Position numbers and translations under genes: made by a program. A stretch of DNA of 64,000 nucleotides from Cylindrospermum sp. FACHB-282 (GTDB lineage Bacteria; Cyanobacteriota; Cyanobacteriia; Cyanobacteriales; Nostocaceae), in assembly GCF_014697195.1 (NCBI RefSeq), contig NZ_JACJRJ010000007.1, positions 98,900-162,899 of the forward strand. Reading direction: 5' to 3'. Of the stretch, positions 39,341 to 49,253 are shown piece by piece (the stretch's first letter is position 1; each line of letters starts with the position of its first letter). Under the pieces are notes generated by a model. It was not told the DNA's origin and made no database searches. It worked only from the letters and a program-made list of their open reading frames with translations.

Positions 39341-39789
39341 GATTGATTCCTTGGCTAGGGGTTAATTAGGGGCGATCGCTAAATTCTTGGACGGAACTGC
39401 GATCGCTTCTCTCATATCTCGACTATCACTTAGTGGCGATTCATCGATATTGATTTCTGAAATCTCCGGCACTAGGCGGCGAATATAAACTACGGTCGGT
39501 ATTGCAGCGCAGTCCAGATACCGGAAATCTTTAAATTAGCCCATAGCCTTAAATGATCAAGGCGTTGCTAATTTAAGGCATAAAAAGCTGTCTAAAAATT
39601 AGTGTTTTCAGTATACTTTATCCCACAATTGGCACTGCGCAATTGCTAGTTTCTACTTTATTATAGTACATATCTACTATGAAAATCAGCCCTCCACCTT
39701 ACCAGTGGGGTTAATTAACAGTTAGCAGCTATGGATAAAGTATGGAATAACATAAGAAGACTGGCAATTTCGTTATACTTCCATTCCCT
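39341..39789. other. Intergenic region upstream of ackA
   Basis: About 450 bases. Two HIP1-containing stretches lie near 39373 and 39401. A minus-strand frame of about 57 codons (39362 to about 39535) reads VVYIRRLVPEISEINIDE but has no suitable ATG or known relatives, so I do not call it a gene. It could be the end of a decayed gene upstream of the small secreted peptide. Otherwise nothing recognised. Confidence 0.35.
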
Positions 39790-41007
39790 ATGAAAATACT
39801 CGTATTAAATGCCGGATCGAGTAGCCAAGAAAGTTGTCTGTATGAAATCCCAGATGAGGCTCTACCCAGTGTGACACTCCCGCCCCTTTGGCAGGGAAAG
39901 GTCACTTGGACTAAAGACCAAGGTGGGGCAGAACTCAAGGTGACAACCGCTACGGGTGAAACGCTGCAAGAAACTATTTATGGCGACTCCCGACAAGCAC
40001 ACGTCACTTATATGCTTTATGCTCTGAGTCGCGGTGCTACCAAAGTAATTAATCAAGTGTCGGAAATTGATGTTGTGGGACATCGGGTGGTACATGGCGG
40101 GCCAGATTACCGGGATAGCGTGGTAGTGACGGAGGATGTCAAAAAGGCGATCGCAGATTTTGCTAACATAGCTCCAGTGCATAATCCAGCTGCTTTGGCA
40201 GGGATAGAAGCCATTCAGGTCGGCTTGGGAGATGTCACCCAAGTGGCAGTGTTTGATACGGGATTTCATGTCACTCTCCCCGATGCCGCAGCAATCTATC
40301 CCGGCCCTTATGAATGGGTTAAACAAGGTATCCGCCGCTATGGCTTTCATGGCATCAGTCATCAATACTGCTCTGCCCGTGCGGCCCAAATCCTTGGTCG
40401 AGATTTAGCATCTTTGCGCATAATTACCTGCCATCTGGGCAATGGTTGCTCTTTGGCGGCAGTTAAAAATGGTCACAGTATTGACACGACTATGGGATTC
40501 ACACCCCTTGATGGTTTAATGATGGGCAGTCGTTCCGGCTCAGTTGATCCGGGGATTTTAATTTACTTGCTGCGGCAATCTCATTACTCCGTTGAAGAGT
40601 TAAACCATGTGTTAAATAAAGCTTCGGGATTGCGGGGAATTTCGGGGGTATCTAGCGATTTGCCCGAAGTCATAGAGGCGATCGCCCAAGGTAATGAACG
40701 TGCTCAACTGGCTTGGGATATCTATGTGCATCGCTTGCGAGCTGGTATTGGGGCGATGCTTGCCAGTTTAGGGGGATTAGATGTCTTAGTTTTCACCGCA
40801 GGTGTGGGCGAAAAATCTCCGGGAATTCGTCAAGCTGTCTGTGAAGCCTTTGGATTTTTGGGGCTAAAAATAGACGCCCAGAAAAATCAGCAGCAGCCCC
40901 TTGATGAGAATATTGCTGCACCTGACTCAGATGTAGAGGTATTAGTCATCGAGACTCAAGAAAATTGGGTGATCGCTCAACAATGTTGGCAATTGTTGAA
41001 AAAGTAA
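39790..41007 (+). CDS. ackA: Acetate kinase
   Basis: Interconverts acetyl phosphate + ADP and acetate + ATP. Family blocks: the start KILVLNAGSSS, DVVGHRVVHGG, FDTGFHVTLP, YGFHGISHQYCS, CHLGNGCSLAAV, TMGFTPLDGLMMGSRSGSVD and VFTAGVGEKSPGIR. At 405 residues it is full length. With phosphoketolase it forms a route from sugar phosphates to acetate that yields ATP. Two genes follow closely downstream (gaps of 5 and 33 bases), so it heads a likely three-gene operon. No phosphotransacetylase gene is nearby. Confidence 0.95.
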   Translation: MKILVLNAGSSSQESCLYEIPDEALPSVTLPPLWQGKVTWTKDQGGAELKVTTATGETLQETIYGDSRQAHVTYMLYALSRGATKVINQVSEIDVVGHRVVHGGPDYRDSVVVTEDVKKAIADFANIAPVHNPAALAGIEAIQVGLGDVTQVAVFDTGFHVTLPDAAAIYPGPYEWVKQGIRRYGFHGISHQYCSARAAQILGRDLASLRIITCHLGNGCSLAAVKNGHSIDTTMGFTPLDGLMMGSRSGSVDPGILIYLLRQSHYSVEELNHVLNKASGLRGISGVSSDLPEVIEAIAQGNERAQLAWDIYVHRLRAGIGAMLASLGGLDVLVFTAGVGEKSPGIRQAVCEAFGFLGLKIDAQKNQQQPLDENIAAPDSDVEVLVIETQENWVIAQQCWQLLKK

Positions 41008-41012
41008 AAATT

Positions 41013-41798
41013 ATGTTGTTATCTCGTCAAGCTTTCGCTACACCCCTGGTAATCTGTTTGTGCATTTTCGGAATTAGTTTAATTCAATTTCCCCGACTGC
41101 AAAAACTGCTAACTGGCAAAGAATCTGCTTCTTTAGAGATTCTAGAGAAAGAAATCAAATCAGAAAATTTACGTCTCAATTTACTCAAGCAAATACCTAG
41201 CTTTGGTTATGATAACTTGATAGCAGATTGGACATATATCGATTTTTTACAATACTTCGGTGATGATGAAGTCCGTAGTAAAACAGGTTATGCTCTGAGT
41301 CCAGAATATTTTGAAGTTATATTAGAACGCGACCCGCGATTTTTAGAAGCCTATCTGACTCTTTCTGTTAGTACTTCGTTATATGCTGGTATGCCAGAAC
41401 GGTCTATAGCAATGATGGAAACAGGGTTAAAATCACTATCGCCTTCGGTTCCCAAAAAGTCTTATTATGTATGGCGTTATAAAGGAACTGATGAGTTATT
41501 ATTTTTAGGTAATGCTCAAGCTTCTCAGCAATCATTTGTTAATGCAGCAAATTGGTCTAGTAAATTTCCCGACCAAGAAAGTCAAAATGCAGCTTTTATT
41601 TCCCGGAAAACAGCTGAATTTCTGAGTCGTAATCCTGATAGTAAATTTGCGCGAATTTCTACCTGGGCAATGGTTTTAAATAATAACGTTGATCAAAGAA
41701 TTCAGAAAAGAGCAATTAGCGAAATCGAAGCTTTGGGAGGAAAGGTAGTTCAAACACCTGAAGGGGAGCAAAAAATTATATTTCCCTCAAAAGATTGA
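41013..41798 (+). CDS. Membrane-anchored helical (TPR-like) protein
   Basis: Conserved-looking but unnamed. ATG 41013, five bases after the ackA stop, gives 261 residues; the frame opens earlier inside ackA. One N-terminal transmembrane segment (FATPLVICLCIFGISLIQF, about 8-27) precedes a helical soluble domain with TPR-like pairs (FLEAYLTLSVSTSLYAG, ERSIAMMETGL, QASQQSFVNAANW). Predicted to face the periplasm or lumen. Operon position suggests co-expression with ackA, but no functional link can be read. Confidence 0.7.
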   Translation: MLLSRQAFATPLVICLCIFGISLIQFPRLQKLLTGKESASLEILEKEIKSENLRLNLLKQIPSFGYDNLIADWTYIDFLQYFGDDEVRSKTGYALSPEYFEVILERDPRFLEAYLTLSVSTSLYAGMPERSIAMMETGLKSLSPSVPKKSYYVWRYKGTDELLFLGNAQASQQSFVNAANWSSKFPDQESQNAAFISRKTAEFLSRNPDSKFARISTWAMVLNNNVDQRIQKRAISEIEALGGKVVQTPEGEQKIIFPSKD

Positions 41799-41831
41799 TC
41801 AATTAGTCAAGAGTTATGAAAACTCATACAA

Positions 41832-42635
41832 ATGAGTAAGAAAATTTTTTGGTACAATGGCAAATTAATCGAGTCCCAAACCCTGGAATTAGATATTGAC
41901 GATCCGGGGTTACTCTATGGAGCAACAATTTTTACCACCTTGCGGGTTTATGGTAACTCCCTCGATAGCAGTTTAACCAACTGGCGAGCACACTGCGATC
42001 GCCTAAAATTTAGTTTACAAACTTTTGGATGGCAGCAACCAGACTGGAACCTTGTCCGTCAAGGCGCAGAAATTATGCTGGCCCACTTCCCAGTCCTCAG
42101 AATCACCGTCTTTCCCGATGGACGGGAGTGGATAATTGGCAGATTTTTACCCCCAAATTTGACAGAACAGCAAAAAAATGGTGTTTCATGCGCCCTTGCT
42201 AAACTAGAGTTAGCTCGTTCTCTCCCTGGTCATAAAACTGGCAACTATCTGAGTCCTTGGTTAGCAAAAATTAGTGCCCAAAGTTTGAATGCCCAAGAAG
42301 CGATTTTAGTGGATACCGCAGGCAATTGGCTAGAAACCAGCACAGGCAACCTTTGGGGTTGGCGGAATGGCAGTTGGTGCACACCACCTCTAGCTGCGGG
42401 AATTTTGCCGGGAGTGATGGGAAAGCAACTGATCAACTGGCTGCAAAAGCACCAACTGACAGTGCAGGAGACACCATGGACAGGGGAGTTAGTCCAAGAC
42501 CTGGAAGCGATCGCCTACACTAATAGTGTGGTAGAAATTATCCCCGTTCATACCGTTATCCAGCCCACAGGATCGCTAGAATATGATCCCTACCATCAGA
42601 GTTTTACTCTACTTAGAGGGTTATTTTTACCATGA
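41832..42635 (+). CDS. Class IV aminotransferase (PabC-like)
   Basis: PLP enzyme of fold type IV, the family of branched-chain aminotransferase, D-amino-acid aminotransferase and aminodeoxychorismate lyase (PabC). Evidence: YNGKL, DDPGLLYGATIFTTLRVY, the Schiff-base lysine in PGHKTGNYLSPWLA, EAILVDTAGNWLETSTGNLW and PPLAAGILPGVM. Length 267 and the loop sequences favour PabC-type lyase in folate synthesis, but substrate is not certain. Third gene after ackA and the membrane-anchored protein. Confidence 0.82.
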   Translation: MSKKIFWYNGKLIESQTLELDIDDPGLLYGATIFTTLRVYGNSLDSSLTNWRAHCDRLKFSLQTFGWQQPDWNLVRQGAEIMLAHFPVLRITVFPDGREWIIGRFLPPNLTEQQKNGVSCALAKLELARSLPGHKTGNYLSPWLAKISAQSLNAQEAILVDTAGNWLETSTGNLWGWRNGSWCTPPLAAGILPGVMGKQLINWLQKHQLTVQETPWTGELVQDLEAIAYTNSVVEIIPVHTVIQPTGSLEYDPYHQSFTLLRGLFLP

Positions 42636-42761
42636 CAGGAAGGCGATTTTGGTATATCTTAAGATAAGTTAACATAATTCTTAATAATGCCCTGACGCGA
42701 CGCGATGGCGCGAAGCGCCCGCTGGAAGCGAACACACAAAAATACAGGAGGATTGACCTCG

Positions 42762-44603
42762 GTGAATAAAAGATGGAGAAATGCGGGGCTGTACGCGCTG
42801 CTGTTTATTGTTGTCATTGCCCTAGGAACAGCATTCTTTGACAAACCTCAAAATAACAGAGAAACATGGCGATACAGTCAGTTTATTCAGGAAGTTCAAA
42901 AAGGCAGAGTTGAAAAAGTCAGTCTGAGTGCAGACCGGTCTACAGCACTGGTAACACCCAAATATGACGCCAATAAAAAGCTAGTAACTTTAGTCAACGA
43001 CCCTGACCTGATTAACACACTCACCGCTAAAGGCGTTGATATTTCTGTATTGCCCCAAACCGATGAAGGATTCTGGTTTAAGGCACTTAGCAGCTTATTT
43101 TTCCCAGTATTGCTTCTGGTAGGCTTATTTTTCTTGCTTCGCCGCGCTCAAAACGGGCCAGGCAGCCAAGCTATGAACTTTGGCAAGTCTAGAGCCAGAG
43201 TGCAAATGGAGCCACAAACCCAGGTGACCTTCGGTGATGTCGCTGGCATCGACCAAGCCAAGCTGGAACTAAACGAAGTCGTAGACTTTCTGAAAAACGC
43301 CGATCGCTTTACCGCAGTTGGTGCAAAAATTCCTAAAGGTGTACTACTAGTTGGCCCTCCCGGTACTGGTAAAACCCTCCTAGCTCGTGCTGTAGCTGGG
43401 GAAGCAGGTGTACCCTTCTTCTCAATCTCCGGTTCGGAATTTGTAGAAATGTTCGTTGGTGTGGGTGCATCCCGCGTCCGCGACTTGTTTGAGCAAGCTA
43501 AATCCAACGCTCCCTGCATCGTCTTCATTGATGAAATTGACGCCGTAGGTCGTCAGCGGGGTGCAGGTTTAGGCGGTGGTAACGATGAGCGGGAACAAAC
43601 CCTCAACCAGTTGCTCACAGAAATGGACGGATTTGAAGGTAACACCGGCATCATCATTATTGCCGCCACCAACCGTCCTGACGTCCTAGATGCAGCCCTG
43701 TTGCGTCCTGGTCGCTTTGACCGTCAAGTTGTAGTAGACCGTCCCGACTACGCCGGACGCAGTGAAATCCTCAAAGTTCATGCCCGTGGCAAAACCTTGG
43801 CCAAAGATGTGGACTTGGATAAAATCGCCCGTCGTACCCCTGGATTTACTGGCGCAGATTTATCCAACCTGCTAAATGAAGCCGCAATTTTGGCAGCACG
43901 GCGGAACTTGACCGAAATTTCCATGGACGAAATCAACGATGCCATCGACCGCGTACTAGCTGGGCCAGAGAAGAAAGACCGGGTAATGAGCGAAAAACGC
44001 AAAACCCTGGTAGCATATCACGAAGCCGGTCACGCCCTAGTTGGTGCATTGATGCCCGACTATGACCCAGTGCAAAAGATTAGCATCATTCCTCGTGGTC
44101 GTGCAGGTGGTTTAACTTGGTTTACCCCCAGCGAAGACCGGATGGACACTGGTTTATACAGCCGTGCTTATCTGGAAAATCAGATGGCTGTGGCTTTAGG
44201 TGGTCGCATTGCTGAAGAATTAATCTTTGGTGATGAAGAAGTTACCACCGGCGCTTCCAACGACTTGCAACAGGTAGCGCGTGTTGCTAGACAGATGATA
44301 ACTCGCTTTGGCATGAGCGATCGCTTAGGCCCAGTCGCCCTTGGTCGTCAGCAAGGCAATATGTTCCTTGGTCGGGATATCATGTCAGAGCGTGACTTCT
44401 CCGAAGAAACTGCAGCCGCAATTGATGACGAAGTAGATAAACTAGTGCGGGTAGCCTACACACGCGCTAAAGAAGTGTTGGTGAACAACCGCCACATTCT
44501 TGATCAAATCGCGCAAATGCTGGTTGACAAGGAAACCGTAGACGCCGAGGAATTGCAAGAAATCCTAGGGAATAACGATGTGAAAACGGCTGCATTCGCA
44601 TAA
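42762..44603 (+). CDS. ftsH: ATP-dependent zinc metalloprotease FtsH
   Basis: Thylakoid- or plasma-membrane AAA+ protease; cyanobacterial members remove damaged photosystem II subunits. GTG 42762 with AGGAGG at 42746-42751 gives 613 residues starting [20 protein letters not shown]; an upstream ATG at 42705 reads through a repeat. Two transmembrane helices at about 9-27 and 108-127 flank the lumenal domain. Then come Walker A GPPGTGKT, pore loop FVEMFVG, Walker [13 protein letters not shown], second region of homology [20 protein letters not shown] and the zinc site HEAGH. Which of the four cyanobacterial FtsH types it is was not determined. Confidence 0.95.
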   Translation: MNKRWRNAGLYALLFIVVIALGTAFFDKPQNNRETWRYSQFIQEVQKGRVEKVSLSADRSTALVTPKYDANKKLVTLVNDPDLINTLTAKGVDISVLPQTDEGFWFKALSSLFFPVLLLVGLFFLLRRAQNGPGSQAMNFGKSRARVQMEPQTQVTFGDVAGIDQAKLELNEVVDFLKNADRFTAVGAKIPKGVLLVGPPGTGKTLLARAVAGEAGVPFFSISGSEFVEMFVGVGASRVRDLFEQAKSNAPCIVFIDEIDAVGRQRGAGLGGGNDEREQTLNQLLTEMDGFEGNTGIIIIAATNRPDVLDAALLRPGRFDRQVVVDRPDYAGRSEILKVHARGKTLAKDVDLDKIARRTPGFTGADLSNLLNEAAILAARRNLTEISMDEINDAIDRVLAGPEKKDRVMSEKRKTLVAYHEAGHALVGALMPDYDPVQKISIIPRGRAGGLTWFTPSEDRMDTGLYSRAYLENQMAVALGGRIAEELIFGDEEVTTGASNDLQQVARVARQMITRFGMSDRLGPVALGRQQGNMFLGRDIMSERDFSEETAAAIDDEVDKLVRVAYTRAKEVLVNNRHILDQIAQMLVDKETVDAEELQEILGNNDVKTAAFA

Positions 44604-44636
44604 TTGCTTGTAGTTGAAATTTCAAATCTAAGTTAG

Positions 44637-44665
44637 GGGTAATTCTGGGTTCTCTGGAATTACCC
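44637..44665 (+). terminator. Hairpin after ftsH
   Basis: GGGTAATTC (44637-44645) and GAATTACCC (44657-44665) are perfect inverted arms around an 11-base loop, 34 bases after the stop. No T-run. The remaining 250 bases to the next gene show nothing recognised. Confidence 0.5.
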
Positions 44666-44918
44666 TATATTGCCAGCTATGTTTTTCTTAAGTACAGTAG
44701 AAGCCCGTAGAGATTAGTATCTGCCTTAACAATAGGGGCTATTTCCTTAAACCCACCCTGACAAGCACTTGACTGGGAATTCTGCCCAGTCCAATCTAGT
44801 TAAGATTATTTGCATTTATTGTATTAATACCATTTCCTGCTACGGTTATAAATCAGCGCCGATTATTTATTGCCAATTTAACCAAAAGCTTTCCTAAATT
44901 TAACATCCAGAGGTATCA

Positions 44919-45605
44919 ATGAATATTACTAACATTAGCATAAAAACAAATGAATATAAAGGACTTAGGGATAAACCACATTGGCAAGGGCCAGCCTTGA
45001 CTAATAATGGTGTCAAAGATCGAGAAACTAAGATCCAAGAAAGTGTGACTGAAAATGCAATTTTTGATGGCTTAAATCGAGGTCGAGTCGCTATATTTAT
45101 TGATGGTATAAACCTCTTTCATACAGCTTTACAACTCGGCATGGAAATTGACTATGTTAAATTACTTTGTCATTTAACCAATGGTGCACGACTTTTACGT
45201 GCTTTTTTCTACACTGGAGTTGATAACAGCAATGAAAAGCAACAAGGTTTTTTGTTGTGGATGCGTCGGAATGGCTATCGTGTAGTTACTAAAGATATAC
45301 TTCCGGTTGCAGAGAATTTTAAAAAACCAAATCTGAACGTTGAAATTGCTGTGGATATGATCACTTTAGCCCCTTACTATGATACTGCTGTCTTAGTCAG
45401 TGGCGATGGAGATTTAGCCTATGCTGTGAATGCTGTCAGCAGACTAGGGTCTCGGGTAGAAGTGGTCAGTCTGCGAACCATGACCAGCGATAGTTTAATT
45501 GATGTTGCTGACTACTTTATTGATTTTGATAGTATAAAACAACACATTTTAAAGGATTCCCATATCGGCTATAGTTATCGATCGCCATCCAACTCTAGCC
45601 TTTAA
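44919..45605 (+). CDS. NYN-domain protein, LabA/DUF88 family
   Basis: PIN-like nuclease fold of the NYN (LabA-like) family. The domain begins near residue 54: VAIFIDGINLFHTAL with the first acidic residue, LRAFFYTGVD, then EIAVDMITLAPYYDTAVLVSGDGDLAYAV with the conserved acidic cluster, and VEVVSLRTMTSDSLIDVADYFIDF. Related LabA proteins act in negative feedback of clock-controlled genes in Synechococcus; whether this one does is unknown. The first 50 residues are low-complexity and poorly conserved, so the start could lie further in. Monocistronic. Confidence 0.85.
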   Translation: MNITNISIKTNEYKGLRDKPHWQGPALTNNGVKDRETKIQESVTENAIFDGLNRGRVAIFIDGINLFHTALQLGMEIDYVKLLCHLTNGARLLRAFFYTGVDNSNEKQQGFLLWMRRNGYRVVTKDILPVAENFKKPNLNVEIAVDMITLAPYYDTAVLVSGDGDLAYAVNAVSRLGSRVEVVSLRTMTSDSLIDVADYFIDFDSIKQHILKDSHIGYSYRSPSNSSL

Positions 45606-46063
45606 CTATTTCGCGTAATTCCCCGGTATTCTACAAGCCGGGGATGTTTACTACTGGTTATGTCTGAAAAAATTACATATTTTTAATCTGTATACTCTGA
45701 TGCAAGCTGCATGATTGGTGAGTTTCCTGACAGCAGTTGGTCGATTAACGGTTATTTTACGTCTTCTACATATACTTTTTACACTACCTTCAATTCTGTG
45801 GGTAACATACGCTGCATTTCATTTGCCAATGTTTTAAGATATATGCTATACCAGGGGCAGAATTGCTGAAATTAATTAAGTAAAATTGCCAGCCTATCCA
45901 TTTCTATATTGAAATTCGGTGGCTACACTGATTACCATGTTTTCAGCATTCGATTAAGATTCATCTCATTGAGAGATGTCTAGTTGGCATCAGATTTATT
46001 AAATGCGAATATCGCTTTTGTTTTTGTATGCATCTCCACTGAACCAACTATAGCAATAACTGC
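45606..46063. other. Intergenic region with a GC-rich hairpin
   Basis: TCCCCGG (45620-45626) and CCGGGGA (45638-45644) form a hairpin 15 bases after the NYN-gene stop and may act as a terminator, though no T-run follows. The remaining 400 AT-rich bases hold no gene, RNA or repeat that I recognise. Confidence 0.4.
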
Positions 46064-46441
46064 ATGCAAATAATCTTTGCTCAATCTCACATAACTCAAG
46101 GAGTGCTTCCCGTGAGTCAGATTCAATTGGCTTTCGTTATTAGTTACCTGCTGATGACCTGCTATTTTTTTAGCAATTGGTTAATCTTTACAGTCGGGCA
46201 CCCTGTATCTTCTCCAGAAGATAAATTTTTATCTTTTGTGATGTTTTTAATAACTACGATCTTCTGGCCCTTAATTATTCCCATGTCTTGCTTAGAAATC
46301 TTTCAGCAACGGAAGCTGGAGCTTAGTACTTTGATTCCTGTTCTTTTGACAGTGTTTGCTTTTAGTATTTCATACTATCTGAGTTATTGGCATGGACATT
46401 GGTTGTGCTATTATGACCTACTATGTCCTTACGCCTCATGA
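46064..46441 (+). CDS. Small hydrophobic membrane protein
   Basis: No family recognised. The 125-residue product has three to four hydrophobic helices: about 17-40 (IQLAFVISYLLMTCYFFSNW), 56-78 (FLSFVMFLITTIFWPLIIPM) and 91-112 (LIPVLLTVFAFSISYYLSYW). The C-terminus carries several cysteines (WLCYYDLLCPYAS). The start is not backed by a strong ribosome site. It may be a conserved hypothetical of filamentous cyanobacteria, but I cannot confirm that. Confidence 0.5.
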   Translation: MQIIFAQSHITQGVLPVSQIQLAFVISYLLMTCYFFSNWLIFTVGHPVSSPEDKFLSFVMFLITTIFWPLIIPMSCLEIFQQRKLELSTLIPVLLTVFAFSISYYLSYWHGHWLCYYDLLCPYAS

Positions 46442-46474
46442 TGGGATAAATACTCGAAAAAATTAAATTGTCAA

Positions 46475-46715
46475 TTAGTAAATCTCTTGAAACCCAGAGG
46501 TATTTCTTTCCTCAATCAATTCAAAATTGACCTGCTGATAAAATTTCATGGCAGAAAAATCACAAATCGGTTTTATCCAGGGCTAAAATTGCATCTACTT
46601 CTTCAAATTCCTGAAAAATATATCGCCATACTGTCTTTTTGATAAGTTTTTCCGCAGCAAAACTATACTCTGGCAATCCTATTTGATTTGTGTTCGCAAA
46701 CCGTGCTGTAAGCAT
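46475..46715 (-). pseudogene. GNAT acetyltransferase remnant with frameshift
   Basis: Two adjoining minus-strand frames together read like the C-terminal half of a GNAT N-acetyltransferase. The first (46560-46715) gives YSFAAEKLIKKTVWRYIFQE then FEEVDAILALDK before a stop. The second (46475-46549 plus a few codons before) gives SAMKFYQQVNFELIEER, the typical FYxxxGFEL motif. A frameshift near 46555-46565 separates them and the N-terminal half is missing. A further orphan tail (YGSIPEAQEDIMIDYRHPK, stop at 46757) lies upstream. Confidence 0.6.
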
Positions 46716-46911
46716 ACCGCTCCAGATGCAGAGGCAGAAATAAGAGAGCTACTCACTCATTTAGGATGGCGATAGTCAATCATAATATCTTCCTGCGCTT
46801 CAGGAATTGAACCATAATTTTCAACTTATAAGAAATCTAATGCAAAAAAAATAAGGACAGGTAGGATACCCATCCCAGAAAATTGAACTACGCTAATTAA
46901 AAGTAAAAAAC

Positions 46912-48177
46912 TTATTGCACTCGCGTGGGGAAAGCACCCGGTTGTACAGATAAGTTGAGGTTCTGCCCATTGCGACGTAACTCTAAGCGCAAACTTCCAC
47001 CGACTTGACTATTTTCCACTGCCTTTTGGACACTAACAGCATCTTTGACTAATTGACCATTGAGGCTCTGAATAATGTCACCAGCACGTACTCCGGCTTT
47101 AGCAGCTGGGGAATTGGGCACAACTTTCACAACTAATACACCTTTATCTTCATCCACATTCAACCTGTTGTTGGGGTCTGAGTTGATGTTTTGCTTTAAC
47201 TCAGGTGTTAAACCGACCATCTGAATTCCCAGATAAGGATGTTGAACTTTGCCTGTAGCTATGAGTTGAGTGGAAATGCGTTGTACTGTTTTGATGGGAA
47301 TGGCAAAGCCTAATCCTTGGGCCCCTTGGATGATGGCTGTATTCATGCCAATTACCTCGCCACGGGCATTGAGTAAGGGCCCGCCAGAATTACCGGGATT
47401 AATCGCTGCATCAGTTTGAATATATTCTACTCGCTTATCGGGAGCGCCAATTTGATTGCTAGTGCGTTCGGTAGCACTGATAATTCCTGTGGTTACGGTA
47501 TTATCTAGACCAAGGGGGTTGCCGATCGCGATCGCCCATTGTCCCGGTTGCAATTGGTCGGAATTACCCAAGGTGACGGTTGGCAGATTTTCAGCCTGAA
47601 TCTTCACCACTGCCACATCAGTTAATTCATCCTTCCCCAACACTTTACCTTTAAAGCTGCGCCCATCTTTGAGAGTGACTGTAACTATATCTGCACCATT
47701 GACTACGTGAGCGTTGGTGAGAATGCGACCATCACCACCAATGATAAAGCCGGAACCTGATCCTCGTTCTACCCGCTTTTTTTCTTGTGGAGCCATTTGG
47801 GAACCAAAGAAGCGGCGAAAAAATGGGTCGTTAAATTCATCCGGTATTTGGGCTTGGACGGTACGGGAGGAATCAATCCTCACCACAGATGGCCCGACAT
47901 TTTTCACTACTTGGGTGATAAAGTTAGGATCTGTGCTGGCTGTGATAGGGGGGGCAGCATTTACTCGACTCACTGCGAGATTAGATGCAGTCTGCGATAC
48001 CTGCTTTTGGTTCCCAGCTAGATAGCCACCAGCTAATGTCATCCCAGATCCCAGCAGCATTAGCGATAAAGACGCGGCCGCCTTTTTCCAGGGTGCATGA
48101 TCATGGCTTTTAGCCTTAGCAGTGTCGGATGAAATGCTGTTTGATAAATGTTCTCCGTCCTGTGGGTGGTTTTGCAT
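46912..48177 (-). CDS. HtrA/Deg-type serine protease
   Basis: Trypsin-like periplasmic protease/chaperone of the HhoA/HhoB/HtrA group. A membrane-spanning or signal segment at about residues 34-53 (AASLSLMLLGSGMTLAGGYL) follows a polar start. The triad is present: His in ILTNAHVVNG, Asp in LTDVAVVKI and Ser in INPGNSGGPLLN. One PDZ domain occupies about 315-410 (GVLVVKVVPNSPAAKAGVRA). With 421 residues and one PDZ domain it matches cyanobacterial Hho proteins; which paralogue is not resolved. Monocistronic. Confidence 0.93.
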   Translation of the reverse strand: MQNHPQDGEHLSNSISSDTAKAKSHDHAPWKKAAASLSLMLLGSGMTLAGGYLAGNQKQVSQTASNLAVSRVNAAPPITASTDPNFITQVVKNVGPSVVRIDSSRTVQAQIPDEFNDPFFRRFFGSQMAPQEKKRVERGSGSGFIIGGDGRILTNAHVVNGADIVTVTLKDGRSFKGKVLGKDELTDVAVVKIQAENLPTVTLGNSDQLQPGQWAIAIGNPLGLDNTVTTGIISATERTSNQIGAPDKRVEYIQTDAAINPGNSGGPLLNARGEVIGMNTAIIQGAQGLGFAIPIKTVQRISTQLIATGKVQHPYLGIQMVGLTPELKQNINSDPNNRLNVDEDKGVLVVKVVPNSPAAKAGVRAGDIIQSLNGQLVKDAVSVQKAVENSQVGGSLRLELRRNGQNLNLSVQPGAFPTRVQ

Positions 48178-48569
48178 TGCTGTCGGGAATAATATTTAGA
48201 GTTACTACTAGTGTAGATATTATTTTTGTTGCTTTTGTTGCTGTCGGATTATGTTTGGTAAAAAGTTAGGTACTTTACTCAGTACTTTATTTGGGTTTTT
48301 AGGCGATACGTTCCGACACTAAGTTTTGAATATACTTGGCTATTTTATCAATTGCACAATAACCTCATTGCCTAGGCGATAACCTGATAGCTTTACTCAG
48401 TAGGTTACAAGACATGAGCCTACTATGACACAACCGCCTTCAGCGATTCGTGCTTGAAGCTCAACTACATCCCTGTTGATCACTGTGCAGTCCTGACCAA
48501 AGTACCACCAACTGCATTAAAGCCAATTTTTTCAGTCCAAATGGCTGCATCAGCATTTTTAGCTTTTAT
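48178..48569. other. Intergenic region, nothing recognised
   Basis: About 390 bases between the htrA promoter and the 3' end of the next minus-strand gene. No RNA gene or clear repeat. A plus-strand open frame at 48454 runs into the following gene on the other strand and has no support. Confidence 0.35.
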
Positions 48570-49109
48570 TCAATCGGGAGCAGGAGCATTTCTGGGGAAA
48601 CCTACATATTTTAAATTCTCTGGTGTCCAATTCTGATAATAGCGAGTTTTCAGCAATAGGTCGGAACTTGTCTTGATTATTTTGTAAGATTGGACAATAA
48701 AGTGTATGTAAGGTGCTTGTCTGGTATAAACTCCTTGGATGTTAAAATCGTGATGGGGATGTCCAGGAAAAGCAATCAAACCTGTGTGGGAAATAATTGC
48801 ATTTAAATCTTCTACAAATTTCTCAATTTCGTCTGGTGTCATTGCCTGTTTATCAGGGTGAATCAAGAATAAAGATTCATGGTTCACTGATGACTTAAAA
48901 TCATTGATTAGCTTGATTAGATGAGAATCACAATTGAGGTCATTAATAGATGAAAAAGGATAAACTTGGTAAATAATAGTTTCTTGTTCTCGCGCTTTTT
49001 GGCTAAAAGGGCAAACGGGCATATTGCCAAAAACAGGATGTGCTTTTTCTATAAAATTCCGCATATGTTCGACCATACTATTGATGATTTCTACGTCAGA
49101 ATTTGTCAT
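48570..49109 (-). CDS. Uncharacterised soluble protein, possibly DUF1415-like
   Basis: 179 residues with no membrane segment. The N-terminal part (MPVCPFSQKAREQ) recalls the CPF motif of DUF1415 proteins, and the middle has LFLIHPDKQAMTPDEIEKFV. A His-rich patch (FPGHPHHDFN) and the conserved-looking tail TRYYQNWTPENLKYVGFPR follow. The DUF1415 link is tentative. Start ATG 49109 is unchallenged. A related role with the next small gene upstream is possible from orientation only. Confidence 0.55.
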   Translation of the reverse strand: MTNSDVEIINSMVEHMRNFIEKAHPVFGNMPVCPFSQKAREQETIIYQVYPFSSINDLNCDSHLIKLINDFKSSVNHESLFLIHPDKQAMTPDEIEKFVEDLNAIISHTGLIAFPGHPHHDFNIQGVYTRQAPYIHFIVQSYKIIKTSSDLLLKTRYYQNWTPENLKYVGFPRNAPAPD

Positions 49110-49141
49110 TTATTTGTATCTCCCTCAGTTTGAACAAAAGA

Positions 49142-49160
49142 GACAGGCGTCTCGCCTGTC
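49142..49160. repeat. GACAGGCG hairpin repeat
   Basis: GACAGGCG (49142-49149) and CGCCTGTC (49153-49160) form a tight hairpin with a 3-base loop, between two same-strand genes. It is of the kind dispersed through Nostoc intergenic regions. Confidence 0.55.
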
Positions 49161-49253
49161 CTACAAAATCTTTATAATATCCATTGCCTAAAAGAAAAGC
49201 GGGTTAGTTTCCGAGGCTTGAGATGTTTAACAGAATATCATTCAAACATCCTC

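Noticed and set aside
39362..39535. Open frame of about 57 codons, minus strand
   Set aside because: There is no ATG near its start, part of it is made of HIP1 octamers, and no family was recognised. A decayed gene end is possible.
48454..48636. 60-codon open frame, plus strand
   Set aside because: It overlaps the end of the gene at 48570-49109 on the other strand and has no ribosome site or known domain.
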